A stretch of DNA of 64,000 nt, from the NCBI GenBank assembly GCA_963675135.1, contig OY776122.1, positions 86,314,472-86,378,471 on the forward strand, written 5' to 3'. Under the pieces are notes generated by a model that worked only from the letters and a program-made list of their open reading frames with translations, was not told the origin of the DNA and searched no databases. Source of the DNA: Galeopsis tetrahit. Taxonomy: Eukaryota > Streptophyta > Magnoliopsida > Lamiales > Lamiaceae. The translations under genes and the position numbers were made by a program. Shown in pieces: positions 24,941 to 37,940 of the stretch (within the stretch, counting starts at the first letter, position 1; each line of letters begins with the position of its first letter).

Positions 24941-25465
24941 GGACACAGTTATACACACACGATGAGACGAGGACACCCGCTATGAAAATTCAAAAATACC
25001 CATCTTCCTATTAAAATTCTAAATTTTTTCATATCCTCCACAAATCAGTACATCCACTCACAATTCTTCATTTGTACGAAAAAAGATTCTTGTTTGAAAA
25101 AAATTTCCAGACAATATGTGTTTGTGCGAAAAAAAATTCCGGATAACTTAAGTTTGTTGGGTAAAGATTTTCGGACATTTTAGCTTTGTTCCGTTAATAT
25201 TTTCGAACATCTTAAGAATTTTTTTGTTTTTAATTTTGTGTTTTTAGTAGTTTTTTTTTTTTTGTTGTTGAAGTATGGTGTTTGTTTTGGTGGTGATGGT
25301 GGTTATGAATCTGTGGTTAAATGGAATGGGTGGGTGTACTCATCTTCGTTTTTTTTTTAATAAATTTCACACGAGTGGCATATGTGACATTTCACATGTC
25401 CTGAAAGATGAAAAAAATGTTTGATGGGTGTACTCAATAGGTTGGTGTGTGTATAACCGCGCCCT
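24941..25465. mobile_element. Non-autonomous hAT element, 525 bp
   Basis: A perfect 8-bp duplication, tagcaaga, flanks it (24933-24940 and 25466-25473). The ends are imperfect inverted repeats: GGACACAGTTATACACACAC on the left; on the right, inverted, GGGCGCGGTTATACACACAC. The interior has no transposase. It inserted 12 bp beyond the second Helitron 3' end. Confidence 0.78.
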
Positions 25466-25658
25466 TAGCAAGATCCATATGAATATATGAAACTGCGATT
25501 CACAATTAAGGCTAAATTTTTAGCAAGGACCATGCTACGAGGCTTAATTGTCCAATAACTCATTACAGATATCTTGAATCTTGACAGAGCTCACAGGCAT
25601 TGCCACCTGAAACAACATAGGTGAATGAGTCATGTGAAACCGAGTTCACTATATAGTA

Positions 25659-25858
25659 CTCCTCCGTTCCTGAAAAATTTATATTTAATAGAACAAATTT
25701 TAAGGAAAAAGTGTAATAATTAGAGTTTTAAAAGTTATTTTATAAACTTTAATATATAAAATAAATAAAATAATTTGATTGGATATATAGTGTACCAAAA
25801 AAATAAATATGTATATATTGTGGAAGTGAATATGTAAACTTTTCACGGAATAAGGTAG
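25659..25858. mobile_element. Stowaway-type MITE
   Basis: The left end CTCCTCCGTTCCTG is preceded by TA (25657-25658). The right end 'tcacggaataaggtag' is a degenerate inverse followed by TA (25859-25860). The 200-bp interior is AT-rich and non-coding. Confidence 0.6.
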
Positions 25859-25860
25859 TA

Positions 25861-27261
25861 CAAGAGTCAAGAGATTACAAATGTTTATTGAAAATGATTT
25901 GAAATTAATTTTTAAGAGTTTGACTACGAAATATATCGGCTTTAAAAAACGTGTTCTTTTTCCTAATTGGATTGCTAACCAAATGCACTACCACCTACCA
26001 GTCACCCCCGTTCAATTGGTTGGTTGAGTTGGCAGTTCAATTGCTAAGACTTCTTTTTAAGTACTTATAAAAAAACAATATGATAACTAATTAATTGTCA
26101 TATATGATTAAAAAAAATCTTGTATTCAACGGTATATCTCATTTAATTATATGACTGATGAATGTGAAGCTCAAAACTGACTATATTTTAAATGGAAATA
26201 CAACTCATATATATAAATGGAACACATTCACATGCATGATTTCTTCTTCAAGTGTGACTACATGGCACATACGGTAGGGTAAGGAAAAAGAAGAATATAA
26301 ACTAAAAAAAAAAGGAAGTACCAAGTACATATAACCAAATATTATAATTGGCAGTTAGTATATGTAATATGTGAGCGTGTGATATTGTTTTTTTTTTTTT
26401 TTTTACAGCGACTGTATGATGTTGTAAAGAAAACGAAGGTTATTATCAATATAATAGATACTATTAACTATATATAACCAAATACTACTATTTTTTATCT
26501 TCAAAAAAAAAAAGACTCACTATGTCAATAATAAATAAAAGTTGAATAGTTTTTACGGGATTGAAAGAGTAAAAACAATGTAGTTTGGGTATTTGCATTC
26601 GGTCGACCTTGTCAGTTGTCACTGTAATCAGATTTGTGATTCTTTACAATTTTTATTCGAAATTGATATATTTTTTTTAAACGTTACAATCATGTGATAA
26701 AATTAATGGGATGATATTAATAAATTGCTTTTTTGAAAACAATGTGCCAGATTAATTGAGCCACCCAGGTCATTCTCGTAACATAATAGTACTTCATTAC
26801 TTCTCATATTTGATAGAAAAAATAATTTATATTCCTAGTTTTGTTTTGATATTTTGCTTATTTATGGCTGCTTCCTTATGAAATTTGGTGTGTTCATCAA
26901 ACTATTATTAAAGAAAAAAAAAACCGTCAACTAGAGAACAAATGCAAGGAAGCACAAACAAGAACAGATGAAGGGGGATTTGCAGTATAGATTCCAAAGT
27001 AAAATCAAACCAACAAGAGAAAAAAAGAAAGAAAAGAGATACAAACAATACGCACCTGCAAACGAGACGCATAATTTACAACACGATTGATAGATGAAGT
27101 TGGTAACACCCGACTTGATTCATAGATTGGGAATGGAATGATGTTCGTACATTTGAAGTTTGTAACACCCCCACTTCCCCCTTTCTTGTATTTTTTTCAC
27201 TTACATTTGCAGGTGAAGTTTTATTCTCCCACCTTCTTCTTCTTCTCCTCATTGTAGTAAA
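25861..27261. other. Intergenic DNA and probable 3' UTR of the kinase gene
   Basis: No gene is seen. The stretch from about 27000 to 27261 is less AT-rich and probably belongs to the kinase 3' UTR, which reads leftward. A T run lies at 26387-26404. A lone Stowaway-like end ('acgggattgaaagagta') lies near 26560. Confidence 0.4.
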
Positions 27262-30200
27262 TCAGAGGGGATAGCCCCCGAATCTTCTCAGGTCGCGGGT
27301 GAAAAATGGGTGGGCTAGAGCTTCTCTTGCCTTCATTCGCTCTGCTGGGTCGTACCGTAAAAGCCCTTGCAACAGATCGATAAAGTCTCCACCTGAGTGG
27401 TCCACGTGCTGCATCACAATGTTCTGTCGGAAAACCAACAACTCAACATCAAACATTTAAAGGAATTCATGTTGCAGCTAAAATGATGGAGTATTTATTT
27501 GTGCAATCTAATAATCCCTACATTCCAATTTAACTGTTTGTTCCACAATATCAGTCTCCTTTTGATTTTCCAAAGATAAATTAAATATTTTTTTGCCTTT
27601 TTTTTTAATTTTTGTGACGAGTCTCATTTATTGAGACACGAGAATCTATGTAAAACACCCAAAAGGGTACATTAGTCATTATGTACAGATAATTATGGGT
27701 ATCAAACGACTTCCTTTATCCATATGAAGCACCAAAAATGATCTTCCAGCAGATTTTTCAACAGGATATAAGCTCTATAAATGCCAAAAAAAAAAAAAAA
27801 ACATAAACTAGTTGTTTCATAGCATTTCTTGTGTTGAAATTACTTCTCAATGATTTACTAAATTTGACTTACTGAATAATTTTCACATGTAACCAAAAGT
27901 TTTAATGAAAAACAACTATCAACTCAACATGCTGCACGTAAACCTCCATGGTATTGACATTTTCAAACACTCAATCCTAAATTCCTTTTACTACACTATA
28001 CATTATATAGAGTATTAGAATTATGATACCTGAAGTCGGGGTAATTTCCAAACAGCTCTCATACTCTCTCTGGAAGCGGCACCCTCTGGCCAATCCAATC
28101 TTAAACCCCTTCTGAAATATTTCTCAGCACGCCGGCTGTAAAAGAAATACAGTAAATATTAAGCCTTGCTCCTATATAGCTCAATTCACGATGGTGAAAA
28201 ATCTAAATAATGAAAAAAATCTTACTCAGCCCGGAGAATCATATGTTGAGGCAGCGGCCCTAACACCTTTTCCATCATTGCAAGATGTTCCAAGTTCTCA
28301 TGAGTCTGGAAAAGTGCCTCACCCTGTCACAGATTTGTAAAATTAATCAGATATATCAATATGCCAGAACATTTTATGGTTTAATCACGGTTCAAAATTA
28401 TATGGTTCATAGTTCAATTTTATGGTTTAATTAGAGTTACTGATTATGGTAAAATTAAGGGTTCAATTTTTTTTTCAATTTGTGGGTTAACCTCTAAGGG
28501 CAAATTCGCCTTTTAAACCTTTATCATAAGAATTATCTCACTCCATTAAACAACTGTATTAAAATAATACGCACCTCACTGCATCCTACCAAACACTCAC
28601 AAAAAATACATATCTCATCTTTTTTATACTAAAATAATTTCTACATTATCTATACCCCCTATCTCATCTTCCCTACCAAATGGGCCCTAACCTACAGATT
28701 ACCTTGATTGACAAAATATTTTACCAGGAAAAAAAAGAGAGAGAACAAATCTACATATAGGAACACCCAACTGTCAAAACTGGTACAAGAATATGAGCAA
28801 TTTATTACTTACAGAGCACAGTTCTACGAGTATGCAACCGATACTCCACATATCGCAGGGGTAGCTCCATCCAGTACCTTGTTAATATAAAACAAAGATT
28901 ACCAACTGACATAAAATGCAAAATATTAAATGTACAAAAACTAAATGATAAGAGCCACCAGTTACCACTTACCCAAAATAACCTCTGGAGCACGATAGTG
29001 GCGCGTAGACACTACATAACTGTGATCTTGATGTTCAAATGTAGTACTACCAAAATCAATAAGTTTTATAGCACTTGACTTAGGCAAATTTTTGAAGTAG
29101 GCACCATCTTTTCTAGGCAGAAACTTCAGAAAACACAGAAGAAGCAACAAAGAGTATCAGACATATGATCATAAATAGCATTGCCAACAGTTCAGTCTCA
29201 ACAGTGTTTATGATGAAGTAATAGACATTAAAATATATTGATATTAATATCTATAAGGTTAAAGCAAAGGATATCAAACTGAAAAGAAGAAAGTCAACCC
29301 ATGCTAAACATAAATCATCAATTATAGTAGACAGAATAAGATACTGTCATAAAACAAAAATTTCAGAGGGCTATAGGGAAGGACAAACCCACTTAGAATT
29401 AAAATGAACATAAAGAGGTACAAGCAATACAGTTATAGGAGATCACCTTATACTCTGGAACTTTAATATACTCGGACGACACAAGAAGGATATTTTCCGG
29501 TTTCAAATCGGTGTGAATCAGGCGAAGATCATGCATAACTGCAAAGTGAACAACTAAATATGAGCAACACGACCAAAGCAAATACTTTATACTTCTGTAT
29601 AATATCTATAATAGTGTTGCCAAGATACGTTCACACACATGCTACAGATTCCAAAAGTTGTCTGCCAAACTCCCGAACAAGGTCAATGGGAAATGAACGA
29701 TAGCTGTTTTTGCGTAGAAAATCATATAAACTTGGGCCAAGCTTCTCAAATACCTGTTAAGACCATTTAAATTCATACGCAAGTATTTAACTCACAGAAT
29801 ATTTGGGCATTTAGGAAAACACACCCTTTCAAATATAAGCAAACAATAAATTACATAAAATACTTACGATACATATATGATTACGATAGTCAAACCAATT
29901 CCGTATTTGCACACAACTGCAAAGAATGAAACAACTTATACTAAAATCACTTTCTTAAGGGGACAAAAATTAATGTGATATGGAAAAAGAATCTTACCGT
30001 GTGCCACAGATATCGTGCCTTGCTAGTTTCTGTAAGACATCAATTTCAATCATGGCGGCTTCCCGGTACTTCTGAATTGAACGAACAACTTTAATTGCAA
30101 CTATTTCTTTCCTTTCATTATCCACACATTCTAGTACTTGCCCAAAAGTCCCTGCAAGCATTCCCACCCGTTAAATGGTAAGAGATTTTGCCAGATGTCA

Positions 30201-33200
30201 AATTCAAGACACGTGTTGCAAAGTGTTAAGGCATAAATAGCATCACGATAATTATAGTGAGGAAATAATGGCAAGCAGTTAATCAACTAACCTTCACCCA
30301 TTTTACTGAGAATCCTGTCTGCAAAAGGAGAGACAAGAGGATCAGAAGAAGACAAAAGTAAAAGAAGAATCTGAAGTAAATATATCACCAACAAAAATGC
30401 AATCATAAATAGTCACCATGTCAATGAGCATATAGAAATATAAGGTCAACCACAAACCACTTCCAGTGAGTTTTAGCCTATTATCTGCTATCGAGTTATC
30501 CAATTACAAACTAGGTGGTAGAATTGGTGTAACAAGTTACGTTCTCAAACTATCGTTTATGTTTCAAAGCGTGGACATACAATGCCTCAATATTAGTTAG
30601 TTGCAATAATAGGATATTTAAATAATTAAACAAGGATGAAGACATCTAAAAGAACCTTGAAGACCTCTTAAGTTCAACGTAGGAAACCGAATTACCGAAA
30701 GAAAACCCACATGCGTATATAAAAGAATATGTAATTGTGCAAGCTCTAATTGTAAAATATATTATTTCAAATTCATGAAGATCTCTCTTTTCCTCGGAGT
30801 AGGGGAATCGGGTTAGCAAACGAGGGAAGAAATTTCGGAGGATTATAAGTCACGTATTTTTTGTTGGTTTGTGTGGTTAGAACGAAATAAGAGAATTTTA
30901 GAAGACAGTGAAGAATCTATAAACGATGTACCGGACAGAGAAGATTAGAGTAGTTGTCGATTACCAAAATTGGAGAGTTTTAAGGACTTTTTTGTCAGCA
31001 ACATTATTAGGAATTGGAATTCGCTCCTTCAGCATTAGATCCTTGAATAAAATTTATGGTCTTACTAAAAAGGAAAGGGAACTATATGTTTAGCATCCCT
31101 GAATCATCAAACGCAAGCACCACTGACATGCATATTACACAAGATTTTTAGACAACGTCAAGGTTACATAGTTTTTATAAAATAATAATGAAAATAGTAA
31201 AGTTAGACCACAATAATCTTGAAATTACCTAGAGCAATGACCATGTCTTGAATTCCTCCGCAGTTCAGTTAGGGCTATTTACACGATAAGTTGAGCACAC
31301 GGTCTCCAATAAGAGAGAAGCGTATCGGATCGTTAGCTGATACAGTTTTACCGGCACTGGACTTATTTATATTTATGACCTCTAATCATTAATAATCGAG
31401 GGCATGTCCATGTCAGCTAATAACAAGTTGCCAAAACCTTGCTCCTTGTTAATGTTAATTATTATATACTCCCTCCGTCCCATGGTAGGCTTCCCATTCT
31501 TTTTTTTCCACCAAGTTTAAACAATTCTGTATAAAATCAGATTTAGTACAATACAAGATGATGCGATTGGATAGAGATAAAAAGGCTGGCGTGATTGGAG
31601 GATGTGGGGACACAAAGGTCCAAAAATGGAAACGGGAAGCTTCTAAGGGGACACTCAAATTGGCAAAATGAGAAGCTTAGGGTGGGACAGAAGGAGTTGT
31701 TAATATTAGAAGTCATAGATCGCCAGCACCAGTGCAGAAGTCAGATTCATAGTAGACCATCTGCATAGGTGATGTCTCAAGTTCATAGCTCCGTCCAATA
31801 GTAAGCTTCCCATTCTTTTTTTTTCACCAAGTTTAAGGAATATAATATAAAATTAGATGTAGTACAAGTTGACGGGATTGGATAGAGATAAAAAGGATGG
31901 TGTGATTGGAGGATGTGGGGACACAAAGGTCCGAAAAAGGAAACGTGAAGCTTCAAATGGGACACTCAAACTGGCAAAATGAGAAGCTTAGGGTGGGATG
32001 GAGGGAGAAGTTAATATTAGAAGTCATAGATCGCCAGCACCAGTGCAGAAGTCAGATTCATAGTTGAGCATCTACATAGGTGATGTCTCAAGTTCATAGT
32101 TCAACCTATGATGGATCATTCTATCAGAACCACCACTATGAACAACTAGAAAGGACTTGCCACTCAAATGTATCCTTAGATTTTATTGAACTTTTATGAA
32201 TAAGATCAATATTTATTTTGATCTTCATACATTTCAATAATGAGGAACAGTTCACAAATTCATAGAAGTGTCCCATTTGAAAGATTACTTTCAAACCTTT
32301 TGTTTTTACTCCTAATATACGTAAATTGGAATTTTATCAATCTTTTGACTCACAAGTCCAAAGAAAAGTAGCAATGTTTTTTAATAGAAAAGAAGAGAGA
32401 TAGCTTTCAGGTTGTCTACATAAAACTTTGAAAGTAAGGAACACTATGCTCCTATAAATTATTTAAAAGGATTGATTACAAATACCTCTTAAATTCTCAT
32501 TCTTGACGAAAACCAGTGAGGAATAGTATACTCAATACAAAGTAATTCTCAATGTCCTTTCCAATTATGCAATTAATTCACTTCATGCTTGACGACTAAA
32601 GCGAAGCCATTAAAATTTGAATTATATCATACCATAACAGGATTTTTCTTAAACTGAAACATTAACTTCTCGGCCTAATAAATTTTTCCCCCACTCCCAA
32701 GGAAAAAGCTTAGTTATTATTATACTTGTAATTATTATTATTTTACCGATTAAAAATAAAAACCATACTATTAGAAGATCTCAAACAAATTATTACACAG
32801 GACAAGTGGAAAACATTTCATTCTCACTCAAAAAAAAGTACAAAAGTGTTCGGCTCCAACAAAATTATTATCTTATCACATAGCATTAACATTTCTATTC
32901 TGTGCCATCACAGTTTATAGCTGCACTGAATGAATAAATAAATAAATATATATAAAGTTATAAACTATCAGAAAGACTTTGAAATTTGGACCGACGGGCC
33001 TTTTCCTTATTTTTTTTAATAGGAAACATAAAGTTTTATTTTAGACAGCGAAAGTGTTAGGGATAAGAGGTCAATTTTACAGATTAGAGAAAAGAGTTAC
33101 CACAGATTACAATATTACTTAAAAGGAAAGCAACAATCTCTAACTAAATCCAAAACATGAACATCTATGAAGTTCCTATGACCTAAACTCGAGATTTTAT

Positions 33201-34973
33201 CCTACCCCAAATATCTTCTATAGACTCAATTGAAATCTCAACATTCATTTTATTATTTCTAACTATCTGGACCCAAATACAACCAGGACAATTATGACAG
33301 TAAACAACATATAACAATCAATAACTTTCTAAAATTTCTAATATACACCTAATTAGATCTAAAAGAAACTATCTTGCATATGGAATAAATTGAGGAGAGG
33401 GGGATTCGTGTCTTCATGAATTGCACATTCATACCACTAATTAACAGTAAGTTAAGTAACGCAACAAACATATAGAAACTCCACGTACACAGGAGCAACC
33501 ACAAGACATCAAGTGTGACTATTTCAAAGCAAGAGAAACATAGATCTGGGACTGCATGTGATTAATGAATTCATTGATATTATAGTATATTGAGTGCACA
33601 GCTATAAAGCAGAAAAGCTCAGATATTCCAAATGTTTCTACTAAAAATTAGTGTCAACTGTTAACTGAAGCAGATAAGACTAAACAAACGATCCTACAGT
33701 GCTTGCTCAATTTAAGAACTCTCAAACAGAGGGAAGTTTTCCACATCAACAAAGGGGAGCCTTCATGGCTCAAATAATTAAAACACAAAAGAAATCCCAA
33801 CAAAACACAAAAAACTCAATTATTCAAACACTGAATATTTAGATTATATCCTTACTTGATGGAAGCAAGATTGCTGAATTTGAAATGTTACAAGCATGTG
33901 TGAATTGATTATATCAGTATTAACATTTGGAAGGAATAGACACAAGTACCACAATGAGAGCGCATCTCATAATAAAACTGTCTCAGGTATATCAGGTGTA
34001 CTTACAACGAGGAGTTAAGTTCTCCCCAATAGCAAAAACATAATGCCCATCTTTATCATCAGGTCTCCAAGGTGGGGATCCACTACGGGGAAGCCCTTTA
34101 TAATATATTGAAGAATATGAATAATTGGGGGCAACCCCAAAGTCTTGGGCACAGTATATAGTTGGAAGAATCTGCACAAGAAACAAACTTCAAACTTCAC
34201 AAGAATAAATGATAAACAATCTTTTTGAAAACATATACTACAAATATAGATCAAGCTGATATAAATATCCTTTCTTGCTAGCTTCAACTCCAGGTCTCAG
34301 CACCGCCAACCATATCATAAACTTAAGTGTTCCAAAGAGTGGACATATAAAAGATGAAAAACTAACAAACACACCCAAATAGAAAAGGAAAATCCCAAAG
34401 CAATCCACACATCATTGAATGTCAGGTAGCTAATTGGTGTAAAAAAGAGTTCAAATCCACCAATGGCCCAAAATCAAACCTGACGACATAAGCAGAAAAT
34501 TTGACCCCGAATGTATTGCATTTTCCCTAATTTATAGTAATATAATTCCCTAAAACAGACAGCGGTTTCAGACTTAATTTGAGACGAACATAAAAGGGGA
34601 AAGTGTTAAAAAAAGGTAGAAAGGCAAGAAATCCCAAATATAAAACCTAGAACAAGATTCGCGCAAATGTTGCATCAATAACCGCATTAATCCTCCAGAA
34701 TTCAACATAGCAAGAGAATAAATTCTCATGAACTCCAAACAAATTGTTGAATTATAAAAAATAAAAAGTTTTCAATACACAAAAAAGCAAATTCATGGAC
34801 ATACATTTCATCAAAGTGCAATTCTTACATCATGAAAGCTAAATTAATTAAAATTGGACCTTAGGAGGAGCTGGAGGAACAGCAGGAGACAGATCCCATG
34901 CTAAACGAGGTCGTTTTCTTGGTCTTTTATCCATGCTCCTGTGAGGAAAATCCACCGCTCTTTGGGTCTCCAT
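27262..34973 (-). CDS. AFC1: LAMMER/CLK-type dual-specificity kinase, AFC1-like (432 aa)
   Basis: Twelve minus-strand exons are 34973-34860, 34171-34006, 30318-30292, 30151-29998, 29916-29868, 29753-29639, 29538-29447, 29123-28973, 28877-28813, 28323-28226, 28135-28030 and 27423-27262. All junctions are GT-AG and the phases join into 433 codons. The N-terminus (METQRAVDFPHRSMDKRPRK) is the basic head of AFC kinases. Kinase landmarks are the glycine loop GEGTFG (101-106), VAIK with Lys123, HTDLKPEN with Asp219, DFG with Asp262, STRHYRAPEV, and the LAMMER signature EHLAMMEKVLG (323-333). The family phosphorylates SR splicing factors in the nucleus. DGAYFKNLPKSSAIKLIDFG and DLIDLLQGLL-like segments resemble Arabidopsis AFC1 more than AFC2 or AFC3. 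The 3.7-kb second intron holds repeats. All catalytic residues are present. Confidence 0.94.
28494..28689. mobile_element. Possible small TIR element in a kinase intron
   Basis: 'taagggcaaattcgcc' on the left and '...accaaatgggcccta' on the right are weak inverted repeats enclosing about 195 bp between exons 10 and 9 of the kinase gene. 'aacct' occurs outside both ends. 'Accaaatgggccct' ends are common in plant MITEs. The match is short, so this is tentative. Confidence 0.35.
31469..32098. repeat. Tandemly duplicated unit containing a Stowaway MITE
   Basis: Two copies of about 315 bp (31469-31787 and 31788-32098) lie head to tail inside the second intron of the kinase gene. Each has a Stowaway-type MITE (31469-31696 with ends CTCCCTCCGTCCCATGG / GGGTGGGACAGAAGGAG, and 31788-32007) followed by the same 91-bp non-MITE flank ('gaagtcatagatcgccagca'). 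Because the flank is copied too, the MITE inserted once and the segment was then duplicated. The left end of copy 2 is shortened. Confidence 0.8.
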
Positions 34974-35579
34974 TCTTACAAAATTAATTAAAAGAGAAAG
35001 AGACAGAAACAATTCACACCGGCCGAGAAAAATCAATGAAAATCATTAATCAGTAGAAGGATGAAAAAACACAACGAATTGGGAATTTTCGAAACCAGGT
35101 TTTGTTCTAGGGCAAATCGTTTTTCTTTAAATTTAATTTTTCTCCTGAAAGTTGACAACAGATCTGAAAAAAGAAACGGAAAAAGCTGTAATGAGAGAAG
35201 GCGAGGTAAACTAACCGTGATTAGTTAACCACTGTATTGCATAATGTTGACGTAAATTGATCTATTTCAATTTTGGTCTTTCAATTTTCGTTCATATGGG
35301 GACCTCTATCCTCTCCTGTAATCTTCGGTACACTTATATACGTGGTGACCTAAAATCGCTGTTATAGTGTTCTTGATAGAGCTTAGCGCTTTTTACTTTT
35401 CAGTGGCACTGCCGCACTGCAGGAGGGCATAGGAATTTGAGGTAAAGTACAAATATATCCCTTAGCACTAAACTCGAGTAAAAAAAGTCCCTTGATTCTT
35501 TTCAAATAAACACTCCTATTTTTAAAAATTGGACATAGACTCTTCAATTATTGACATTGGCACGATCCAAATTACCGTC

Positions 35580-35706
35580 TTTTTTTTTTTTTTTTTTTTT
35601 ATAGAAGTTAAATACTCATCTCTTTTTTTCCCCTCCCCATGACTCGAACTCAGAACCTAAGGCCTACGTAGTGGTGCTCTAACCACTTGAGCTATCCCAA
35701 TTTGTT
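35580..35706 (-). mobile_element. tRNA-derived SINE with poly(A) tail and 13-bp duplication
   Basis: On the minus strand the element begins 'ggaacaaattgggatagctc', carries an A box (TAGCTCAAGTGG) and a B-box-like GAGTTCGAGTC, and ends in 22 A's (T's at 35580-35601). It is flanked by ccaaattacc(g/c)tc at 35567-35579 and 35707-35719, identical at 12 of 13 positions. A tRNA-like Pol III promoter, a poly(A) tail and a long duplication define a SINE mobilised by LINE machinery. It lies about 600 bp upstream of the kinase ATG. Confidence 0.85.
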
Positions 35707-35726
35707 CCAAATTACCCTCTTAACTA

Positions 35727-36012
35727 CTCCCCGTCCCACAATTGTTTGCACACTTATCTTATTTATCCGTTTTACAATTATTTACACATCTATAAAAAGA
35801 AACTCTCTTATAATTTTATAAATCACACCCTTGCAATATTTACATATTTACATAAAATGTCATTATTTAATTTATTTTTACTCTCTTTTCAAACACTTTT
35901 TTACTTTATCCATATAACTTTACAAAACTATCCCTCAACACTCCACTCATTACACTTTTTTCTTAAAAAGTGTGCTCATTTTGTGGTGCAAACACTTATA
36001 AAATGGAAGAAG
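35727..36012. mobile_element. Stowaway-type MITE
   Basis: The left end CTCCCCGTCCCACAATTG and the right end 'ataaaatggaagaag' are flanked by TA (35725-35726 and 36013-36014). A stronger sub-terminal inverted pair lies inside ('tttgcacactta' against 'gcaaacacttata'). The body is 286 bp and non-coding. Confidence 0.62.
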
Positions 36013-36014
36013 TA

Positions 36015-37218
36015 TTATTTTTTGCAATTAAACACTCATATTTTTTTTAAAATCTTTTCATCCACATTTTACCTTACATTTTACTAAATTACATTTACAT
36101 TTCATCAGATTTCTTTTACACCTTAATAAATCACTTAAAATACTTCTCATTTATTTGATTTCACACCTCATTAAATTGCACATGTGAATATATTAAGATT
36201 TATTTATGTTTTAATATTAATAAATATTACAATTATATAACGAAAATAAAGAAAACGTTGGAAATTATTAGTAAATTAATGAAATAAAAAATATATTTCT
36301 TTCGTTAAAACTTTGTATATATGATTTTATTTATATATATTTTAAAAAATATTGATTATTTATGTATAAAGTATGTGAGTTCGAGGGTATTCTAGAGTAT
36401 TACAGGTCCACTTATAAGTAAGGTCCTTGTAGTATGGATAAAATATTGAATTATACTTTAAGTAAATAAGTGATGATTTAAACGGTGATGATAAAAAAAA
36501 AAAAAATTAAACACATGTGTTAAGTTTGAACGGATCAAAACGAAATACTTACCTACGAAGTTTGAATGAAGATAAACGAAATACTTAACGTGGAATTGGC
36601 TGGAATATGAGTTCATGCATGTTAAAAAAACACAACATTTGAATTAGGAGTGAATTTTAATTTTAATTTGGTCAAGGACTGTGAGGATGATTTGTTTAAA
36701 ATTATACATTTGGATGCTCGAATGAACAAAATAACAATCAAGGGGTTATATGTAGTAATACCTATTAGAATGAACACGTAAAGCAATGGTTAAGTTGTCA
36801 ATAGTTAATATGTAGTAATACCTATTATTAGTTAGAATTACTTATAGGTAAATATTATACGAGGGTAATAGGTAATAAACTTTATATATATAACATAGTT
36901 TTTTATTATAAATATTTAAAAAATTAAGCTATGGATTAAGTGGTCCTCCTAACATGCTAGCCTATAAGACTATGGTGGATTCCTATTTTGTAAGCTCGAC
37001 GAGCAACGAGTTCATTGGCTGGCGTGACACAGCTCGGGAACATTGATTAACTCAAACTCGAATCGTCAGCTCTGATAATGTGTACGTTTAAAGGCCACAT
37101 TTACAGCTTATAAACACTATTTATCCTCTTTTAATTTCGTAAAAAGAAGTGTCAATATTTGGGCAAACGAATTTGCTATAACCTCTCGTTCTGTTGGGGA
37201 CTCTGTTTATTGGGATAA
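36015..37218. other. AT-rich intergenic DNA
   Basis: No gene is seen. The phrase 'atatgtagtaatacctatta' occurs twice (near 36748 and 36809), a short direct repeat. The rest shows no defined element. Confidence 0.35.
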
Positions 37219-37226
37219 CCCTTCGT

Positions 37227-37932
37227 CAGGCCCGGTCCTAATGTAAGGCCAACGAGGCGATCGATTCAGGTCCAGAAATATTTTCATATTTTAGGGGCCC
37301 ATTTTTTAAGATATCTTTTTTTATATATTAATATAACTATATAAAACGCATAAGAAGGAGAAGTGCTAAAAAAAAAAAAAAAGTAAAAATAATTAGTGAA
37401 GGAAAAGGGAAGGAAAAACTAGGAGAAAAAAGTCTCAAACAAATGACTAATTCAGTTTATATCTTTCAAGTTTTCACTTTTTCAATTTAAATTTTACAGT
37501 GCTCAATTTACATTCTTTTTGGTCCATTTTACATCATTTAAATTTGAAAATAAAAAAATAATATTAAAATTTTCTAAAAATTTCAATAAAATCAAAAATT
37601 ACTTGAATAAAAAATAAAAATAAATCTAAAATTGTCTAAATAAAAAATTCTAAAATTATCATTAAATTTTCAAAAAAATTATAATAATTACATTAAAAAT
37701 CTGAAAAATCTCTTAAAATTAAATAACTTAAAAAATCTATTAATTAAAAATTAGAAATTCTAAAATTGGTAAAAAAAGATTATATTTTTAGTTCTTTAAA
37801 ATTTATATATTGTTAGTCCTTCAAAAATTGCTTTAAATTATGTTTCATTAGTTCGTATAAAAAAAAAATATGAAGGGAAGGGGCTTTTTTTTAAGTTCGA
37901 TTCAGACCCAAATATTCTTAGGACCGGCCCTG
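37227..37932. mobile_element. Non-autonomous hAT element, 706 bp
   Basis: A perfect 8-bp duplication, cccttcgt, flanks the element (37219-37226 and 37933-37940). The terminal repeats are CAGGCCCGGTCCTAA and, inverted from the right, CAGGGCCGGTCCTAA, with one mismatch in 15. The interior is AT-rich and encodes no transposase. The very good duplication suggests a fairly recent insertion. Confidence 0.88.
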
Positions 37933-37940
37933 CCCTTCGT

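Noticed and set aside
33030..33360. Possible retrotransposon fragment in the second kinase intron
   Set aside because: The stretch is less AT-rich and vaguely LINE-like in translation, but I could not find any conserved motif to support it.
35640..35700. Possible tRNA gene (A and B boxes)
   Set aside because: The sequence lacks a full cloverleaf and has a poly(A) tail and 13-bp flanking duplication, so it is a SINE.
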